From contig NZ_LMKA01000055.1 in assembly GCF_001421435.1 (NCBI RefSeq), forward strand, positions 1-55,439: DNA of 55,439 nucleotides, written 5' to 3'. This document shows positions 27,246-36,281 of this stretch, in pieces. Origin of the DNA: Chryseobacterium sp. Leaf201 (GTDB lineage Bacteria > Bacteroidota > Bacteroidia > Flavobacteriales > Weeksellaceae). Both the position numbers and the translations under genes were made by a program. Position 1 is the stretch's first letter. Each line of letters opens with the position of its first letter. The notes below the pieces were generated by a model. It saw only the letters and a program-made list of their open reading frames with translations, was not told where the DNA came from and did no database searches.

Positions 27246-28310
27246 ATGCAACTGATCAAAACAGGGCTTTGCGCCTTTGGCATGAGCGGAAAGATTTTTC
27301 ATGCGCCTTTCTTAAAAGAACATCCGGGATTTTTTTTATCATCCATTGTAGAAAGAAGCAGGGAAGAGTCTGAAGAAAAATATCCCGATGCTGTCATTTA
27401 CCGTTCGGTAGAAGAAATGCTGGAAAATGCAGATCTGGATCTGGTCGTCGTTAATACTCCGGTTCAGACCCATTTCCAGTATACCAAAATGGCACTTGAA
27501 TCCGGGAAGAATGTGATTGTTGAAAAACCTTTTACCGTTGATGTATCCGAAGCGGAAGAACTGGTAAGGCTTGCCGAAGAAAAAGGGCTGTTTCTCAGCG
27601 TTTACCAGAACAGGAGATTTGACCGTGATTATCTGCAGGTACAGAAAATCATAAGCGAAGGCAATCTGGGGAATCTTAAGGAGGCGGAAATCCGTTTTGA
27701 CAGGTTCCGGACGGAGCCCAGTGGAAAAGAGCATAAAGAAAATCCTGAGGCTGCAGGATCAGGGTCTTTGCATGACCTGGGTTCACATCTGGTGGACCAG
27801 GCAGTACAGTACTTCGGGTTTCCGGAAAAAATTTTTGCCGATGTGTTTTCCATGAAAGGGCAGGAATTTGCCAATGATTATTTTGAAATTATTTTATACT
27901 ATCCCAACAGTCTCAGGGTACGGTTAAAGTCGTCTGTTTTCACCAAAGAGGCACATTACGCGTATGCTTTTCACGGGAAAAAAGGAAGTTTCCTGCAGGA
28001 AAGGACGGATAATCAGGAGAATGAACTGGCTTCCGGAACAGTGCCGGTATATGGGCAGGACTGGACGCTGCCTTTGAAAGAGACGGATGGGGTTCTTAAC
28101 TTTTTAAACAATCAGAAAGAGACAGAACGGATACTTACTTCCAGCGAGCCCGGAAATTATATGAACTATTACCAACAGGTGTACGAATTTATGGTCTTCG
28201 GTTATGCGCTGCCTTCTCCCGCAGAAGAAATCATCAAAAATATGAGGATTATCGATGCAGCCGTGGAAAGTTCCAGACAGGGCAGGATTATTGAGTTTCC
28301 TGAACTATGA
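27246..28310 (+). CDS. Gfo/Idh/MocA-family oxidoreductase
   Basis: The 354-residue NAD(P)-dependent oxidoreductase has an N-terminal Rossmann fold that starts MQLIKTGLCAFGMSGKIFHA, the conserved EKP motif in NVIVEKPFTVDVSEAEELV, and a C-terminal alpha/beta domain with GSLHDLGSHLVDQAVQYFG, the usual substrate-binding His region. I chose the ATG at 27246; the upstream in-frame extension to 27189 adds 19 residues without family likeness. The substrate is probably a sugar or polyol, but this family is too broad to name it. No terminator hairpin of the usual type follows, only the repeat-rich gap. Confidence 0.9.
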   Translation: MQLIKTGLCAFGMSGKIFHAPFLKEHPGFFLSSIVERSREESEEKYPDAVIYRSVEEMLENADLDLVVVNTPVQTHFQYTKMALESGKNVIVEKPFTVDVSEAEELVRLAEEKGLFLSVYQNRRFDRDYLQVQKIISEGNLGNLKEAEIRFDRFRTEPSGKEHKENPEAAGSGSLHDLGSHLVDQAVQYFGFPEKIFADVFSMKGQEFANDYFEIILYYPNSLRVRLKSSVFTKEAHYAYAFHGKKGSFLQERTDNQENELASGTVPVYGQDWTLPLKETDGVLNFLNNQKETERILTSSEPGNYMNYYQQVYEFMVFGYALPSPAEEIIKNMRIIDAAVESSRQGRIIEFPEL

Positions 28311-28327
28311 TATGAGTTGTGAGTTTA

Positions 28328-28376
28328 GAGTTATATGTTATGAGTTATACGTTCAGTGACCCATAACATATAACTC
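28328..28376. repeat. 15-bp inverted repeat with GAGTT-type direct repeats
   Basis: Arms at 28328-28342 and 28362-28376 are perfect reverse complements (GAGTTATATGTTATG) around a 19-base spacer. TGAGTT-like words recur at 28313-28350. The element fills nearly all the 81-base gap between two convergent genes and looks like a short palindromic intergenic repeat. It could also act as a weak bidirectional terminator. Confidence 0.75.
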
Positions 28377-28391
28377 ATAATTTATAACTTT

Positions 28392-30287
28392 TTATCCCAT
28401 AAGTTCCTGCAGCTCCAGCCATCTCAGTTCATGGTTTTCCAATGTTCCGGAAAGCGCTTCAAGTTCTGCAGAAAGTTTTGAAATTTTATCGTACTCAGTT
28501 TCATTGTTCAGCTGCTCTAATAGGGCTGCTCTTTTTTCTTCAAATTTAGGAATCTCTTTTTCAATCGTTTCCAGTTCACGCTGTTCTTTGAAAGAAAGCT
28601 TTTTCTTTGGATCCTGTAGCTTTACGGTGGGCGCAGCAGTAACAGCAGCAGGCGTTTCGGTTTTTTGCACGGCTGCAGGTTTTGGGTTCTTTTCTTCCAG
28701 CTTTAAGTTTTCCCGGTATTCCGAAAAATTCCCCACAAAATCTTTAATTTTCCCTTCACCCTCAAATGCCAGAATATGATCAACAATCCGGTCCATAAAA
28801 TACCTGTCGTGGGATACGATGATCAGACTCCCCTGAAAGTTCAGCAAGAAATTTTCCAGAACCGTCAATGTCGGAAGATCCAGATCATTTGTAGGCTCAT
28901 CAAAAATCAAGAAGTTTGGATTCTGATATAAGATGTACATCAGGTGCAGCCTTCTTTTTTCACCACCCGAAAGTTTGGAGATCGGGGAGTACTGCGTTTG
29001 GTCGTCAAATAAGAATAACCTTAAAAACTGTGATGCAGAAATGGTTCTGCCGTTGGCCAGAGGGAAGTTTTCAGAAATCTCTCTGATGAAATCAATTACC
29101 CTTTCGTCTTCCTTATATTTAAGCCCTTTCTGAGAAAAATATCCGAATTTGATGGTTTCTCCCGTTTCAATTTCCCCGGAATCTTTCGGTTCAAATCCCT
29201 GAATGATATTCAGCAACGTAGATTTTCCTGCTCCGTTTTTTCCTACAATGCCTACTTTCTCGCCCCGCTGAAATGAATAACTGAAATCTTTCAGCAACAA
29301 TTTATCTCCGTAACTTTTAGAAATGTCTTTCAGCTCAAGAATTTTGTTGCCCAGTCTCTTCATTTCAAAATCAAGCTCAAGAGATTCTTTACGGGTATCG
29401 GTTTTGGCTATTTTTTCAGTTTCATAAAAGTCCTCTTGCCTGGATTTTGATTTTGTGGTTCTCGCTTTGGGTTGTCTCCGCATCCATTCCAGTTCCTTTC
29501 TATACAGATTGTTGGCTTTATCGATGGTCGAATTCATATTGTCTTCACGAATCATCTTGTTTTCAAGATACGTTGCATAAGATCCGTTATGAAAATACAG
29601 GTTCTGATCTTCCATCTCCCAGATAATTCCACAGACTGCATCCAGGAAATAACGGTCGTGCGTTACAAGAAGAAGTGTGATTTTAGCCTTATTCAGATAA
29701 TTTTCAAGCCATTCTACCATTTCCACATCCAAGTGGTTGGTAGGCTCATCCATGATGAGAAGGGTATGGCGGTGTTCCGCTCTTGTTTCGGTTAGAAGTT
29801 TTGCCAGGGCAACACGCTTGATCTGTCCGCCGGAAAGCATTCCCATTTTTGCATCAAGATCTGTAATTTTCAGTTGAGAGAGGATCTGGGTCATCTCGTT
29901 TTCAAGATCCCATGCTTTATGAAGTTCCATTTCAGCCAGAGCCTGTTCCATAAAATCATGATCGTCTGACAACAGGGATTTATGATAATTCTTCAGTGCC
30001 CTGATCGGTGCGGAATCTAAAGTCATCATAAATTCTTCAATGGTCAGGTCAGATTCAAAATCAATTTCCTGATCGAATAAAACCACCTGAATATCTTTAT
30101 TGATGGTTACGGTTCCGCTGTCTGCAATTTCCTTCCCCATTAAAATTTTCAGGAGCGTGGATTTTCCGCTCCCGTTTTTGGCAACGATGGCAATTTTGTC
30201 TCCTTCATTCACATGGAAGGAAATATTTTTAAACAAAACTTTAATGCCGTAAGATTTGGTAAGATTTTCTGCGGAAACGTAATTCAT
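28392..30287 (-). CDS. ABC-F family ATPase (Uup/EttA-like)
   Basis: The 631-residue soluble protein has two ABC ATPase domains in tandem and no membrane segments. Domain 1 has AKNGSGKSTLLKIL (first P-loop Gly replaced by Ala), LSGGQIKRVALA and LLIMDEPTNHLD. Domain 2 has GKNGAGKSTLLNI, LSGGEKRRLHL and FLIFDEPTNDLD. A linker of about 80 residues and a C-terminal coiled coil (KKLSFKEQRELETIEKEIPK onward) match the Uup-like subgroup. ABC-F proteins act on ribosomes or ribosome-linked DNA events. No antibiotic-resistance role can be inferred. It is divergent from the GNAT-like gene. Confidence 0.93.
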   Translation of the reverse strand: MNYVSAENLTKSYGIKVLFKNISFHVNEGDKIAIVAKNGSGKSTLLKILMGKEIADSGTVTINKDIQVVLFDQEIDFESDLTIEEFMMTLDSAPIRALKNYHKSLLSDDHDFMEQALAEMELHKAWDLENEMTQILSQLKITDLDAKMGMLSGGQIKRVALAKLLTETRAEHRHTLLIMDEPTNHLDVEMVEWLENYLNKAKITLLLVTHDRYFLDAVCGIIWEMEDQNLYFHNGSYATYLENKMIREDNMNSTIDKANNLYRKELEWMRRQPKARTTKSKSRQEDFYETEKIAKTDTRKESLELDFEMKRLGNKILELKDISKSYGDKLLLKDFSYSFQRGEKVGIVGKNGAGKSTLLNIIQGFEPKDSGEIETGETIKFGYFSQKGLKYKEDERVIDFIREISENFPLANGRTISASQFLRLFLFDDQTQYSPISKLSGGEKRRLHLMYILYQNPNFLIFDEPTNDLDLPTLTVLENFLLNFQGSLIIVSHDRYFMDRIVDHILAFEGEGKIKDFVGNFSEYRENLKLEEKNPKPAAVQKTETPAAVTAAPTVKLQDPKKKLSFKEQRELETIEKEIPKFEEKRAALLEQLNNETEYDKISKLSAELEALSGTLENHELRWLELQELMG

Positions 30288-30325
30288 TGAAATTGAATGA
30301 TTGATTTAAAACTTAAACTGAGCTG

Positions 30326-30333
30326 CAAAAGTA
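30326..30333 (-). promoter_or_regulatory. Putative -7 box of the ABC-F gene
   Basis: On the minus strand it reads TACTTTTG (TAnnTTTG), 38 bases upstream of the ATG. No well-spaced TTG. Confidence 0.4.
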
Positions 30334-30417
30334 CGAAAATGTAGCAAGAAAAAATCTTAAGATTTCCATTGTATCATGCGGTATGTTAAATAATTTTAAA
30401 GATCCGGGAGATAAAGC

Positions 30418-30425
30418 TATTTTTG
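30418..30425 (+). promoter_or_regulatory. Putative -7 box of the GNAT-like gene
   Basis: TATTTTTG matches TAnnTTTG only 10 bases before the ATG, so the transcript would be nearly leaderless. No TTG at -33. Confidence 0.35.
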
Positions 30426-30435
30426 CATACCTTTT

Positions 30436-31566
30436 ATGTCATATCATTTACAAATATACCGCGCATCTTCTGGGCTGCCGGAAAACTGGAATTCTGTGAT
30501 AGGAAACCATAACATTATGCTTTCCGGAGAATACTTTAAAGTTCTGAACGCTTCCAGCCCTGAAAATATGGAATGTTATTTCATGGGTTTTTTCCGGGAC
30601 GGGCAGCTTGTGGGCGGAGCTTTATTTCAATACCTGGATTTTATCAGGCATCAGACTTTTCAGAAAAATGAAGCTTTATACAACATCAGGAATTTTTTTG
30701 CCGGCCGGCTCAGCAAAGATTTAATGATTTTGGGGAATAACATGCTGACAGGGCAGAACGGGTTTTATTTCGATACTTCCGTAATGACCGTAGAAGAAAT
30801 TATGCCGCTCCTGCATGAGGCCGTACTGAAAATGCAGAAGGAAATCCGGAAGACTTCCATTATTACCTATAAAGATTATCAGCCGAATTTTGTAACGTAT
30901 TTCCAGGGCAGGGATTATAAAAAATACCTCAGGTTTTCGGTGCAGCCGAATATGATGCTTAAACTTAAAGAGAACTGGGAAAGTTTTGAAGATTATATAA
31001 ACAGTTTTTCTGCAAAGTACAGAACCAGAGCCAAATCTGCGAGGAAAAAACTGTCCGGTATTGAAAAAAAGGAATTAACGCTTAACCAGATACACGCTCA
31101 CCGGAAAGAAATACACCTCCTGTATCAGAATGTTGCTGAGAATGCTTCCTTCAACACGTTTTTTCTGGGAAAAGGCCATTTTGAAAGCATGAAAGAACAC
31201 ATGAAGGATAAATTCAGGTTCTTCGGATATTTTTCAGGTGAGAAACTTATTGGTTTTTATACACTGATTTTAAATAATAACGATATCGACACCTATTTTT
31301 TAGGTTATGATAAAAACAGCCAGAAAGAAAAGCAGCTGTATCTGAATATGCTTCTGGATATGGTGGAATTCGGCATCAGCAACCGGTTTTCAAGAATAAT
31401 TTTCGGAAGGACCGCTTTGGAAATCAAATCGACCATCGGGGCAGAGCCTACTGAAATTTTCGGCCTGATCAAACACCGCAATCCCCTGATCAATTATTTT
31501 ATGAAGAATATATTTTCTTCTATTTCTCCTAAAACAGAGTGGATACAGAGAAAGCCTTTTAAATAA
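30436..31566 (+). CDS. GNAT-fold acyltransferase-like protein (FemAB/BioF2-like)
   Basis: The 376-residue soluble protein is arranged as two GNAT-like halves. The region WESFEDYINSFSAKYRTRAK followed by SARKKLSG is typical of the FemAB/BioF2-like acetyltransferase group, as is the later FFGYFSGEKLIGFYTLILNN with TYFLGYDKNSQ and LYLNMLLDMVEFGI. Members transfer aminoacyl or acyl groups to envelope or small-molecule acceptors. The substrate here is not evident. It stands alone between divergent ABC-F and a convergent GH25 gene. Confidence 0.75.
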   Translation: MSYHLQIYRASSGLPENWNSVIGNHNIMLSGEYFKVLNASSPENMECYFMGFFRDGQLVGGALFQYLDFIRHQTFQKNEALYNIRNFFAGRLSKDLMILGNNMLTGQNGFYFDTSVMTVEEIMPLLHEAVLKMQKEIRKTSIITYKDYQPNFVTYFQGRDYKKYLRFSVQPNMMLKLKENWESFEDYINSFSAKYRTRAKSARKKLSGIEKKELTLNQIHAHRKEIHLLYQNVAENASFNTFFLGKGHFESMKEHMKDKFRFFGYFSGEKLIGFYTLILNNNDIDTYFLGYDKNSQKEKQLYLNMLLDMVEFGISNRFSRIIFGRTALEIKSTIGAEPTEIFGLIKHRNPLINYFMKNIFSSISPKTEWIQRKPFK

Positions 31567-31600
31567 ATTAACTTACGGTACAATTTTTTCTGAATGACTG

Positions 31601-32464
31601 TTAATCCAGCGTGAGCCTGTGTAAAGACCATGCGCTTCCGTTATAGACATCCAGATCTACTTTGGTGTTGATTCCGTGGATAATTCCGTTTTCTGTAAAC
31701 TGCCAGAAGTTCCAGCTGCCCTCAGGGGAAGGGGCCGGTACATCATTGTAATTGGCCAGCCAGAGCGGGTAATCATCAAATTCGCCTTTCAGGAAATCTT
31801 TGTAATAATGATAGTAGGTGTAAATAATCGGCTTTTTGCCGTACGTTTCTTCTATAATCCGGCACCAGATTTTCAGGTCTTCAATTAATTTCTGATTGGT
31901 TTTCCGTTTCGGGATCTTTTCAATATCCAGAATCGGAGGCAGGTCTCCGCTTTCCAGCTTTACATTTTCCAGAAAGTTGTTCGCCTGGATAACAGGGTCT
32001 TCGTCAGCCCGGTAGAAATGATAGGCTCCGCGGATCAGCTCATGCTTTTTCGCCTGTTCCCAGAATTCGCTGAAATTTTTGTCGGCATTCCGGTTTCCCA
32101 TTGTGGCACGCATCATTACAAATTCCAGGGGAATGGTTCTGTTCCCGATGCTCAGGCTGTCCCAGCTGATGTCTTCCGTATTCTGATAGTGGGAAATATC
32201 AAAGCCATATGTTTTATCGAGGTTATCCGAAAGGATTTTCTGAATCCTCAGGGCTTCATTCTCGCTGTTGTGGAGTTTTTTGTGGGTGAATGTATTAAAG
32301 TACAGTGCGTAATAGTAGCTTACGGACTGCTTCAGGTATAAACCGGTACCGATTAGCGCAATAATCAGAACGGCCAGTACCACCCTGCGTCGGAAAAAGT
32401 AAGTTTTCCGGCGGTTCTGATGAATCTTTCTGGCGGTTTTTCTGCTGTACTTTTTCTGCGGCAT
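31601..32464 (-). CDS. Membrane-anchored GH25 lysozyme-like hydrolase
   Basis: The 287-residue protein has a strongly basic N-terminal tail (KKYSRKTARKIHQNRRK), one transmembrane helix (VVLAVLIIALIGTGLYL) and a C-terminal glycoside hydrolase family 25 domain. GH25 hallmarks are YGFDISHYQ at the start, the acidic pair in LPPILDIEKIP, GAYHFYRADEDP and NFWQFTENGIIHGINTKVDLDVY. It should cut peptidoglycan muramyl bonds on the periplasmic side. I chose ATG 32464 because the upstream in-frame start at 32476 is a TTG. Its role is probably wall remodelling. Confidence 0.92.
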   Translation of the reverse strand: MPQKKYSRKTARKIHQNRRKTYFFRRRVVLAVLIIALIGTGLYLKQSVSYYYALYFNTFTHKKLHNSENEALRIQKILSDNLDKTYGFDISHYQNTEDISWDSLSIGNRTIPLEFVMMRATMGNRNADKNFSEFWEQAKKHELIRGAYHFYRADEDPVIQANNFLENVKLESGDLPPILDIEKIPKRKTNQKLIEDLKIWCRIIEETYGKKPIIYTYYHYYKDFLKGEFDDYPLWLANYNDVPAPSPEGSWNFWQFTENGIIHGINTKVDLDVYNGSAWSLHRLTLD

Positions 32465-32515
32465 AAAGTTTTGCAAAACTAACTTTTTTCACTGCTAAAT
32501 GCTAAAATAAATCAG

Positions 32516-32523
32516 TAAATTTG
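32516..32523 (+). promoter_or_regulatory. Putative -7 box of ndh-trmD
   Basis: TAAATTTG matches TAnnTTTG exactly and ends only 6 bases before the ATG at 32530, so the message may be leaderless. A -33 TTG is absent. Confidence 0.4.
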
Positions 32524-32529
32524 TGTACT

Positions 32530-33792
32530 ATGGAAACACGCGAAAAGATCATCATTATAGGAGGAGGTTTTGCGGGGCTGCAGCTTGCGAAATCACTGAA
32601 TAATAAAAACAAAAAGGTACTTGTTTTAGACCGGGTAAACCATCACATGTTTCAGCCTCTTTTCTATCAGGTAGCGTGCGGAAGGATTGAGCCTTCCAAT
32701 ATTTCTTTCCCGTTCAGGAAAATTTTTCAGCGTTCCAGGAATACCCAGTTCCGCCTTACGGAAGTGAGGTCCATTGATACGGCCAATAATAAAGTAATTA
32801 CGGACGAGGCGGACTTTAGTTATGACAAGCTGATAATTGCCACGGGTTGCAAAACCAATTTCTTTGGTAACAAAGATATGGAAGGCCGTGCGTTCGGGAT
32901 GAAAAATACACAGGAAGCCATCAGTATAAGGAACCATGTCCTCATGACCTTTGAAAAGCTCATTATTGAGAAAAGCAGAAGTGACGACGGCAACTGGAAT
33001 ATCGTCATCGTAGGAAGCGGGCCGACAGGCGTGGAGCTGGCCGGGGCTTTTTCTGAAATGAAAAAAGAAATCCTTCCCAGGGATTATCCTTACATGAATT
33101 TTGACCATCTTCAGATTATTCTCATAAGCTCTACGGAAAAGCCGTTGGCTGTGATGAGTAAGGAATCTCAGGAAAAATCTGAACAGTACCTGAAAGATCT
33201 AGGTGTTACTTTCCTCAGTCAGGAATACGTAACGGATTATGACGGGGATAAAGTGTTTATGAAGAGCGGAAAAACCATCCCTTCCAATAATGTAATCTGG
33301 GCAGCCGGAGTAACAGGCAATGTGGTTGAGGGATTTCCTCAGGAAAAACTGATCAGGAACCGATATATAACAGACCGTTATAATAAAATAAAAGGCTATG
33401 ACAATGTTTTTGCCATCGGGGATATTGCCTATATGGAAACGCCTAAATATCCGCAGGGGCATCCGCAGGTAGCCAACGTAGCCATCAACCAGGCGAAAAA
33501 TTTAGGTAAGAATATTTTAAAGAAAAGCAGCGACAGCTGGGAAGAATATGAATATGAAGACCGGGGTTCCCTGGCAACCATCGGTAAGCACAGGGCCGTG
33601 GTAGATTTACCGTTTATTAAATTCCAGGGGCTTTTTGCCTGGTATTTCTGGATGTTCCTGCACTTAATGCTGATCCTGAGTGTAAGAAATAAGCTGGCGG
33701 TGTTCTTTAACTGGATGTGGAGCTATTTCAACAAGGATTCCTCGCTGCGATTAATTATTTTGCCTAATAAGAAAAACGAAACATTACAATGA
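32530..33792 (+). CDS. ndh: Type II NADH dehydrogenase (NDH-2), FAD-dependent
   Basis: Non-proton-pumping NADH:quinone oxidoreductase at the inner face of the cytoplasmic membrane. The 420-residue protein has the FAD-binding [17 protein letters not shown] at the N-terminus, the NADH-binding [18 protein letters not shown] in the middle, the second FAD motif [12 protein letters not shown], and a C-terminal amphipathic/hydrophobic region ([16 protein letters not shown]) for membrane association. The quinone-site-like AxxQxA segment appears as [13 protein letters not shown]. Start is the ATG at 32530, not the in-frame TTG at 32521. The stop overlaps the trmD start (ATGA). Confidence 0.92.
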   Translation: METREKIIIIGGGFAGLQLAKSLNNKNKKVLVLDRVNHHMFQPLFYQVACGRIEPSNISFPFRKIFQRSRNTQFRLTEVRSIDTANNKVITDEADFSYDKLIIATGCKTNFFGNKDMEGRAFGMKNTQEAISIRNHVLMTFEKLIIEKSRSDDGNWNIVIVGSGPTGVELAGAFSEMKKEILPRDYPYMNFDHLQIILISSTEKPLAVMSKESQEKSEQYLKDLGVTFLSQEYVTDYDGDKVFMKSGKTIPSNNVIWAAGVTGNVVEGFPQEKLIRNRYITDRYNKIKGYDNVFAIGDIAYMETPKYPQGHPQVANVAINQAKNLGKNILKKSSDSWEEYEYEDRGSLATIGKHRAVVDLPFIKFQGLFAWYFWMFLHLMLILSVRNKLAVFFNWMWSYFNKDSSLRLIILPNKKNETLQ

Positions 33793-34460
33793 GAATTGAT
33801 ATTATAAGTGTACTTCCCGAACTGATGGAGAGCCCGTTCAGGACCTCCATTTTAAAAAGAGCCATGGATAAAGGACTGGCAGAAGTGCATTTTCACCAGC
33901 TGAGGGATTGGGCCGTCAACAAACACAGGCAGATTGATGATGAGCCTTACGGCGGCGGAGCCGGAATGGTGATGATGGTGGAGCCTATAGATAAATGCAT
34001 TACCGAACTGAAGTCCCAGAGGGAATATGACGAGATTATTTATCTGACACCGGACGGTGTAACCTTAAATCAAAAAATAGCCAACACCCTTTCGATCAAA
34101 AATAACCTGATCTTTCTGTGCGGACATTATAAAGGTATTGACCAGCGTGTGAGGGACCTGCATATTACCAGGGAAATTTCTATCGGGGATTATGTTCTTA
34201 CCGGAGGCGAACTGGCGGCATGCGTTCTGGCAGATTCTGTCATCCGGCTGCTTCCCGGCGTACTGAATGATGAACAGAGTGCTTTAACAGACAGTTTCCA
34301 GGATGACCTTCTTTCACCACCGATTTTTACCAGGCCTGAAGTATACAAAGGGTTGGAAGTCCCTAAAATTCTGTTAAGCGGAAATTTCCCTAAGATAGAA
34401 GAATGGCGCCATGACGAAGCGGTGAGGATTACCCAGGAAAAGCGTCCTGATCTTCTGTGA
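33789..34460 (+). CDS. trmD: tRNA (guanine-37-N1)-methyltransferase
   Basis: Methylates G37 next to the anticodon in tRNAs to prevent frameshifting, using S-adenosylmethionine. The 223-residue SPOUT-family protein has the N-terminal [13 protein letters not shown], the loop [26 protein letters not shown] and the knot segment [20 protein letters not shown], and then LLPGVL. The ATG overlaps the last codon of ndh by four bases, so the two are translationally coupled. Elsewhere trmD usually sits with rpsP-rimM-rplS; that cluster is not present here. Confidence 0.97.
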   Translation: MRIDIISVLPELMESPFRTSILKRAMDKGLAEVHFHQLRDWAVNKHRQIDDEPYGGGAGMVMMVEPIDKCITELKSQREYDEIIYLTPDGVTLNQKIANTLSIKNNLIFLCGHYKGIDQRVRDLHITREISIGDYVLTGGELAACVLADSVIRLLPGVLNDEQSALTDSFQDDLLSPPIFTRPEVYKGLEVPKILLSGNFPKIEEWRHDEAVRITQEKRPDLL

Positions 34461-34839
34461 AAAATGACAGGTTATAATTTTATTTTGCCTGTTTAAGGAC
34501 TTATCTGCAGTGATAAGCCAAAAACGGAATAATAATTTTTCAGGTTTAAATTATCCTTAAAAATATCCTATAAAAAGATTAGATTTAAATATGTTATTTC
34601 TGTAAAACGGATGTATGTATTGCTGATTATTTTTATTTCAAATTCTGTTATTTTACGAAAATGAAAAAAGTTAATCGTTTATAATTGATCTGATTCAAAA
34701 TATTCTGTTAAATCGATTGTTTTAAATGTAAAATTAACCTGAAAATTTTATGAAAATATGAATCGGGTACAAAATAAAATAATAAATTTACATCCTGAAT
34801 TAAATGATAGTTTTTAATGAATTTTAGCAAAGCGTGTTG
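34461..34839. other. AT-rich intergenic region downstream of trmD
   Basis: The 379-base gap is AT-rich and holds weak hairpins just after trmD (ACAGG...CCTGT near 34470-34495 and CTTATC...GATAAG near 34500-34517). It has no ORF longer than about 15 codons, no tRNA-like fold and no full promoter. I see nothing firm in the rest. It must contain the promoter of the following three-gene cluster. Confidence 0.6.
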
Positions 34840-35775
34840 ATGGAGCTGCTCAGTTTTTACAACGTTGAAAATTTATTTTTACCAGATCACAAACCGAAAC
34901 ATAAATCAGACCCGACCAATTCGGGCCTGAGAAACTGGGATGAGAGAAAATATCAGAATAAACTCTTCAGAATAGCACACGTTTTTCAGTTGATAAAGGA
35001 GGATAATGGGATGCTGCCATTTATGATAGGACTGTCCGAAGTTTCCGGAAGGAAGGTATTGGAAGACCTTGTACAGAAAGAACCCTTCAATGCTGAATAC
35101 GGAATTGTACATTACAATTCCAAAGATGAAAGAAAGGTGGACGTAGCATTGCTGTATGACAGGAATAAAATTGAGATCATCCATTCAGAAGCCATTACCT
35201 TTCTATTTGAAGCTGAAGGCAAAGGCATACAAAACTATGAAACCACCAGAGATGTACTTTACTCAAGGGTAAAATATAAACAAGAGGAAATTGATATTTT
35301 TATTGCGCATCTTCCTTCTCAGCGTGAAAAAGATATTAATGGCCCGAAAAGAGCTTTTATACTTACTGAACTGCGGAAAAAGATTCTGAATATCATGAAC
35401 AATGATGAAAAAAACGTAATTCTGTGTGGTGATTTTAATGAGAACCCGGATGATGAGAATTTAAAGAGAATACTCTATGATGACCTGAATAACAAGGTGT
35501 TGGAAAATCCCTTTCAGCAGCTGTTCTCGGAAAAAAGATATTCTGCTTTTCATTACAGGTCCGGACTGCTTTTTGACCAGATTATATTGTCAGAATCATT
35601 TTTCAATAAAGGCAGTACACTTTCTTTTCAGGATGCTGAAGTATTCAGTTCCGGAAAAATCAGCAGCAGAGACAGGAAATTTGAAGGCCGGCCCTTCCGT
35701 ACGTATTCAGGCACACGGTACCTGGGAGGATACAGTGATCATTTTCCGGTTTTTGTGAGACTCAGAAACTTATAA
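34840..35775 (+). CDS. Endonuclease/exonuclease/phosphatase family protein
   Basis: The 311-residue protein has the EEP-fold motifs: an N-terminal FYNVENLFLPDHK with the metal-binding Glu of the ENLF motif, GLSEVSGRKVLEDLV with the second metal-site Glu, IAHLPSQREKD, the catalytic VILCGDFNENPDDENLK, and the terminal SDHFPVFVRL. No signal peptide is seen, so it is probably cytoplasmic. It could be a DNase or a phosphodiesterase on another substrate. The start is the first ATG; GTG and TTG codons lie just upstream. It leads a cluster with an AsnC-type regulator 27 bases on. Confidence 0.85.
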   Translation: MELLSFYNVENLFLPDHKPKHKSDPTNSGLRNWDERKYQNKLFRIAHVFQLIKEDNGMLPFMIGLSEVSGRKVLEDLVQKEPFNAEYGIVHYNSKDERKVDVALLYDRNKIEIIHSEAITFLFEAEGKGIQNYETTRDVLYSRVKYKQEEIDIFIAHLPSQREKDINGPKRAFILTELRKKILNIMNNDEKNVILCGDFNENPDDENLKRILYDDLNNKVLENPFQQLFSEKRYSAFHYRSGLLFDQIILSESFFNKGSTLSFQDAEVFSSGKISSRDRKFEGRPFRTYSGTRYLGGYSDHFPVFVRLRNL

Positions 35776-35802
35776 TAAATGCAAAAAAAACATAAATAAA
35801 GT

Positions 35803-36273
35803 ATGAAAAATTCAGATGACACAAGCTATCAGTTAGACTCTATTGACAAAGAGATTATTTACATGCTGATGGATAATGCCAAAACATCATTAGCCCATAT
35901 ATCTAAAAATATCGGCATATCAACCACTGCAGTGCATCAGAGGATTAAGAAGCTTGAACAGGCAGGCGTCATTGAAAACTCAATTTCATTTCTGAACCCT
36001 AAAAAAATCGGGTATAAAGTTATTTCTTACATAGGTGTATTCCTTGATAAGCCAAGTCATTACCCGGATATGGTAAAATCTCTAAAAGATATCAATGAAG
36101 TGGTGGAAGCCCACTATACCACAGGAAATTATACTATTTTCTTAAAAGTACTCTGTAAAGACAATGACCACCTGATGCAGATCCTGAGTAAACTTCAGAA
36201 GCTGAAAGGCGTGACAAGAACAGAAACTTTCATATCTTTGGAACAGGGAATTTACAGACAACTGAAAGTATAA
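35803..36273 (+). CDS. Lrp/AsnC family transcriptional regulator
   Basis: The 156-residue protein has an N-terminal winged helix-turn-helix (IDKEIIYMLMDNAKTSLAHI followed by GISTTAVHQRIKKLEQAGVI, residues about 14-60) and a C-terminal RAM ligand-binding domain (residues about 70-150), as in Lrp/AsnC regulators. These usually sense amino acids and form octamers. The gene lies 8 bases before deoC, so it may regulate its own operon; the effector is unknown. One or more operators would be expected in the upstream gap but I cannot identify them. Confidence 0.92.
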   Translation: MKNSDDTSYQLDSIDKEIIYMLMDNAKTSLAHISKNIGISTTAVHQRIKKLEQAGVIENSISFLNPKKIGYKVISYIGVFLDKPSHYPDMVKSLKDINEVVEAHYTTGNYTIFLKVLCKDNDHLMQILSKLQKLKGVTRTETFISLEQGIYRQLKV

Positions 36274-36281
36274 CAAACCGT

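Noticed and set aside
24784..28310. TonB receptor plus oxidoreductase as a polysaccharide utilisation locus.
   Set aside because: No SusD-like partner, glycoside hydrolase or sugar-sensing regulator is nearby, and the receptor looks siderophore-type.
28392..30287. ABC-F gene as an antibiotic-resistance determinant.
   Set aside because: The C-terminal coiled coil and linker fit the Uup-like housekeeping group, and no resistance context or leader peptide is present.
34461..34839. Possible small RNA or riboswitch in the gap after trmD.
   Set aside because: Only weak short hairpins and no conserved riboswitch core are visible; the sequence is simply AT-rich.
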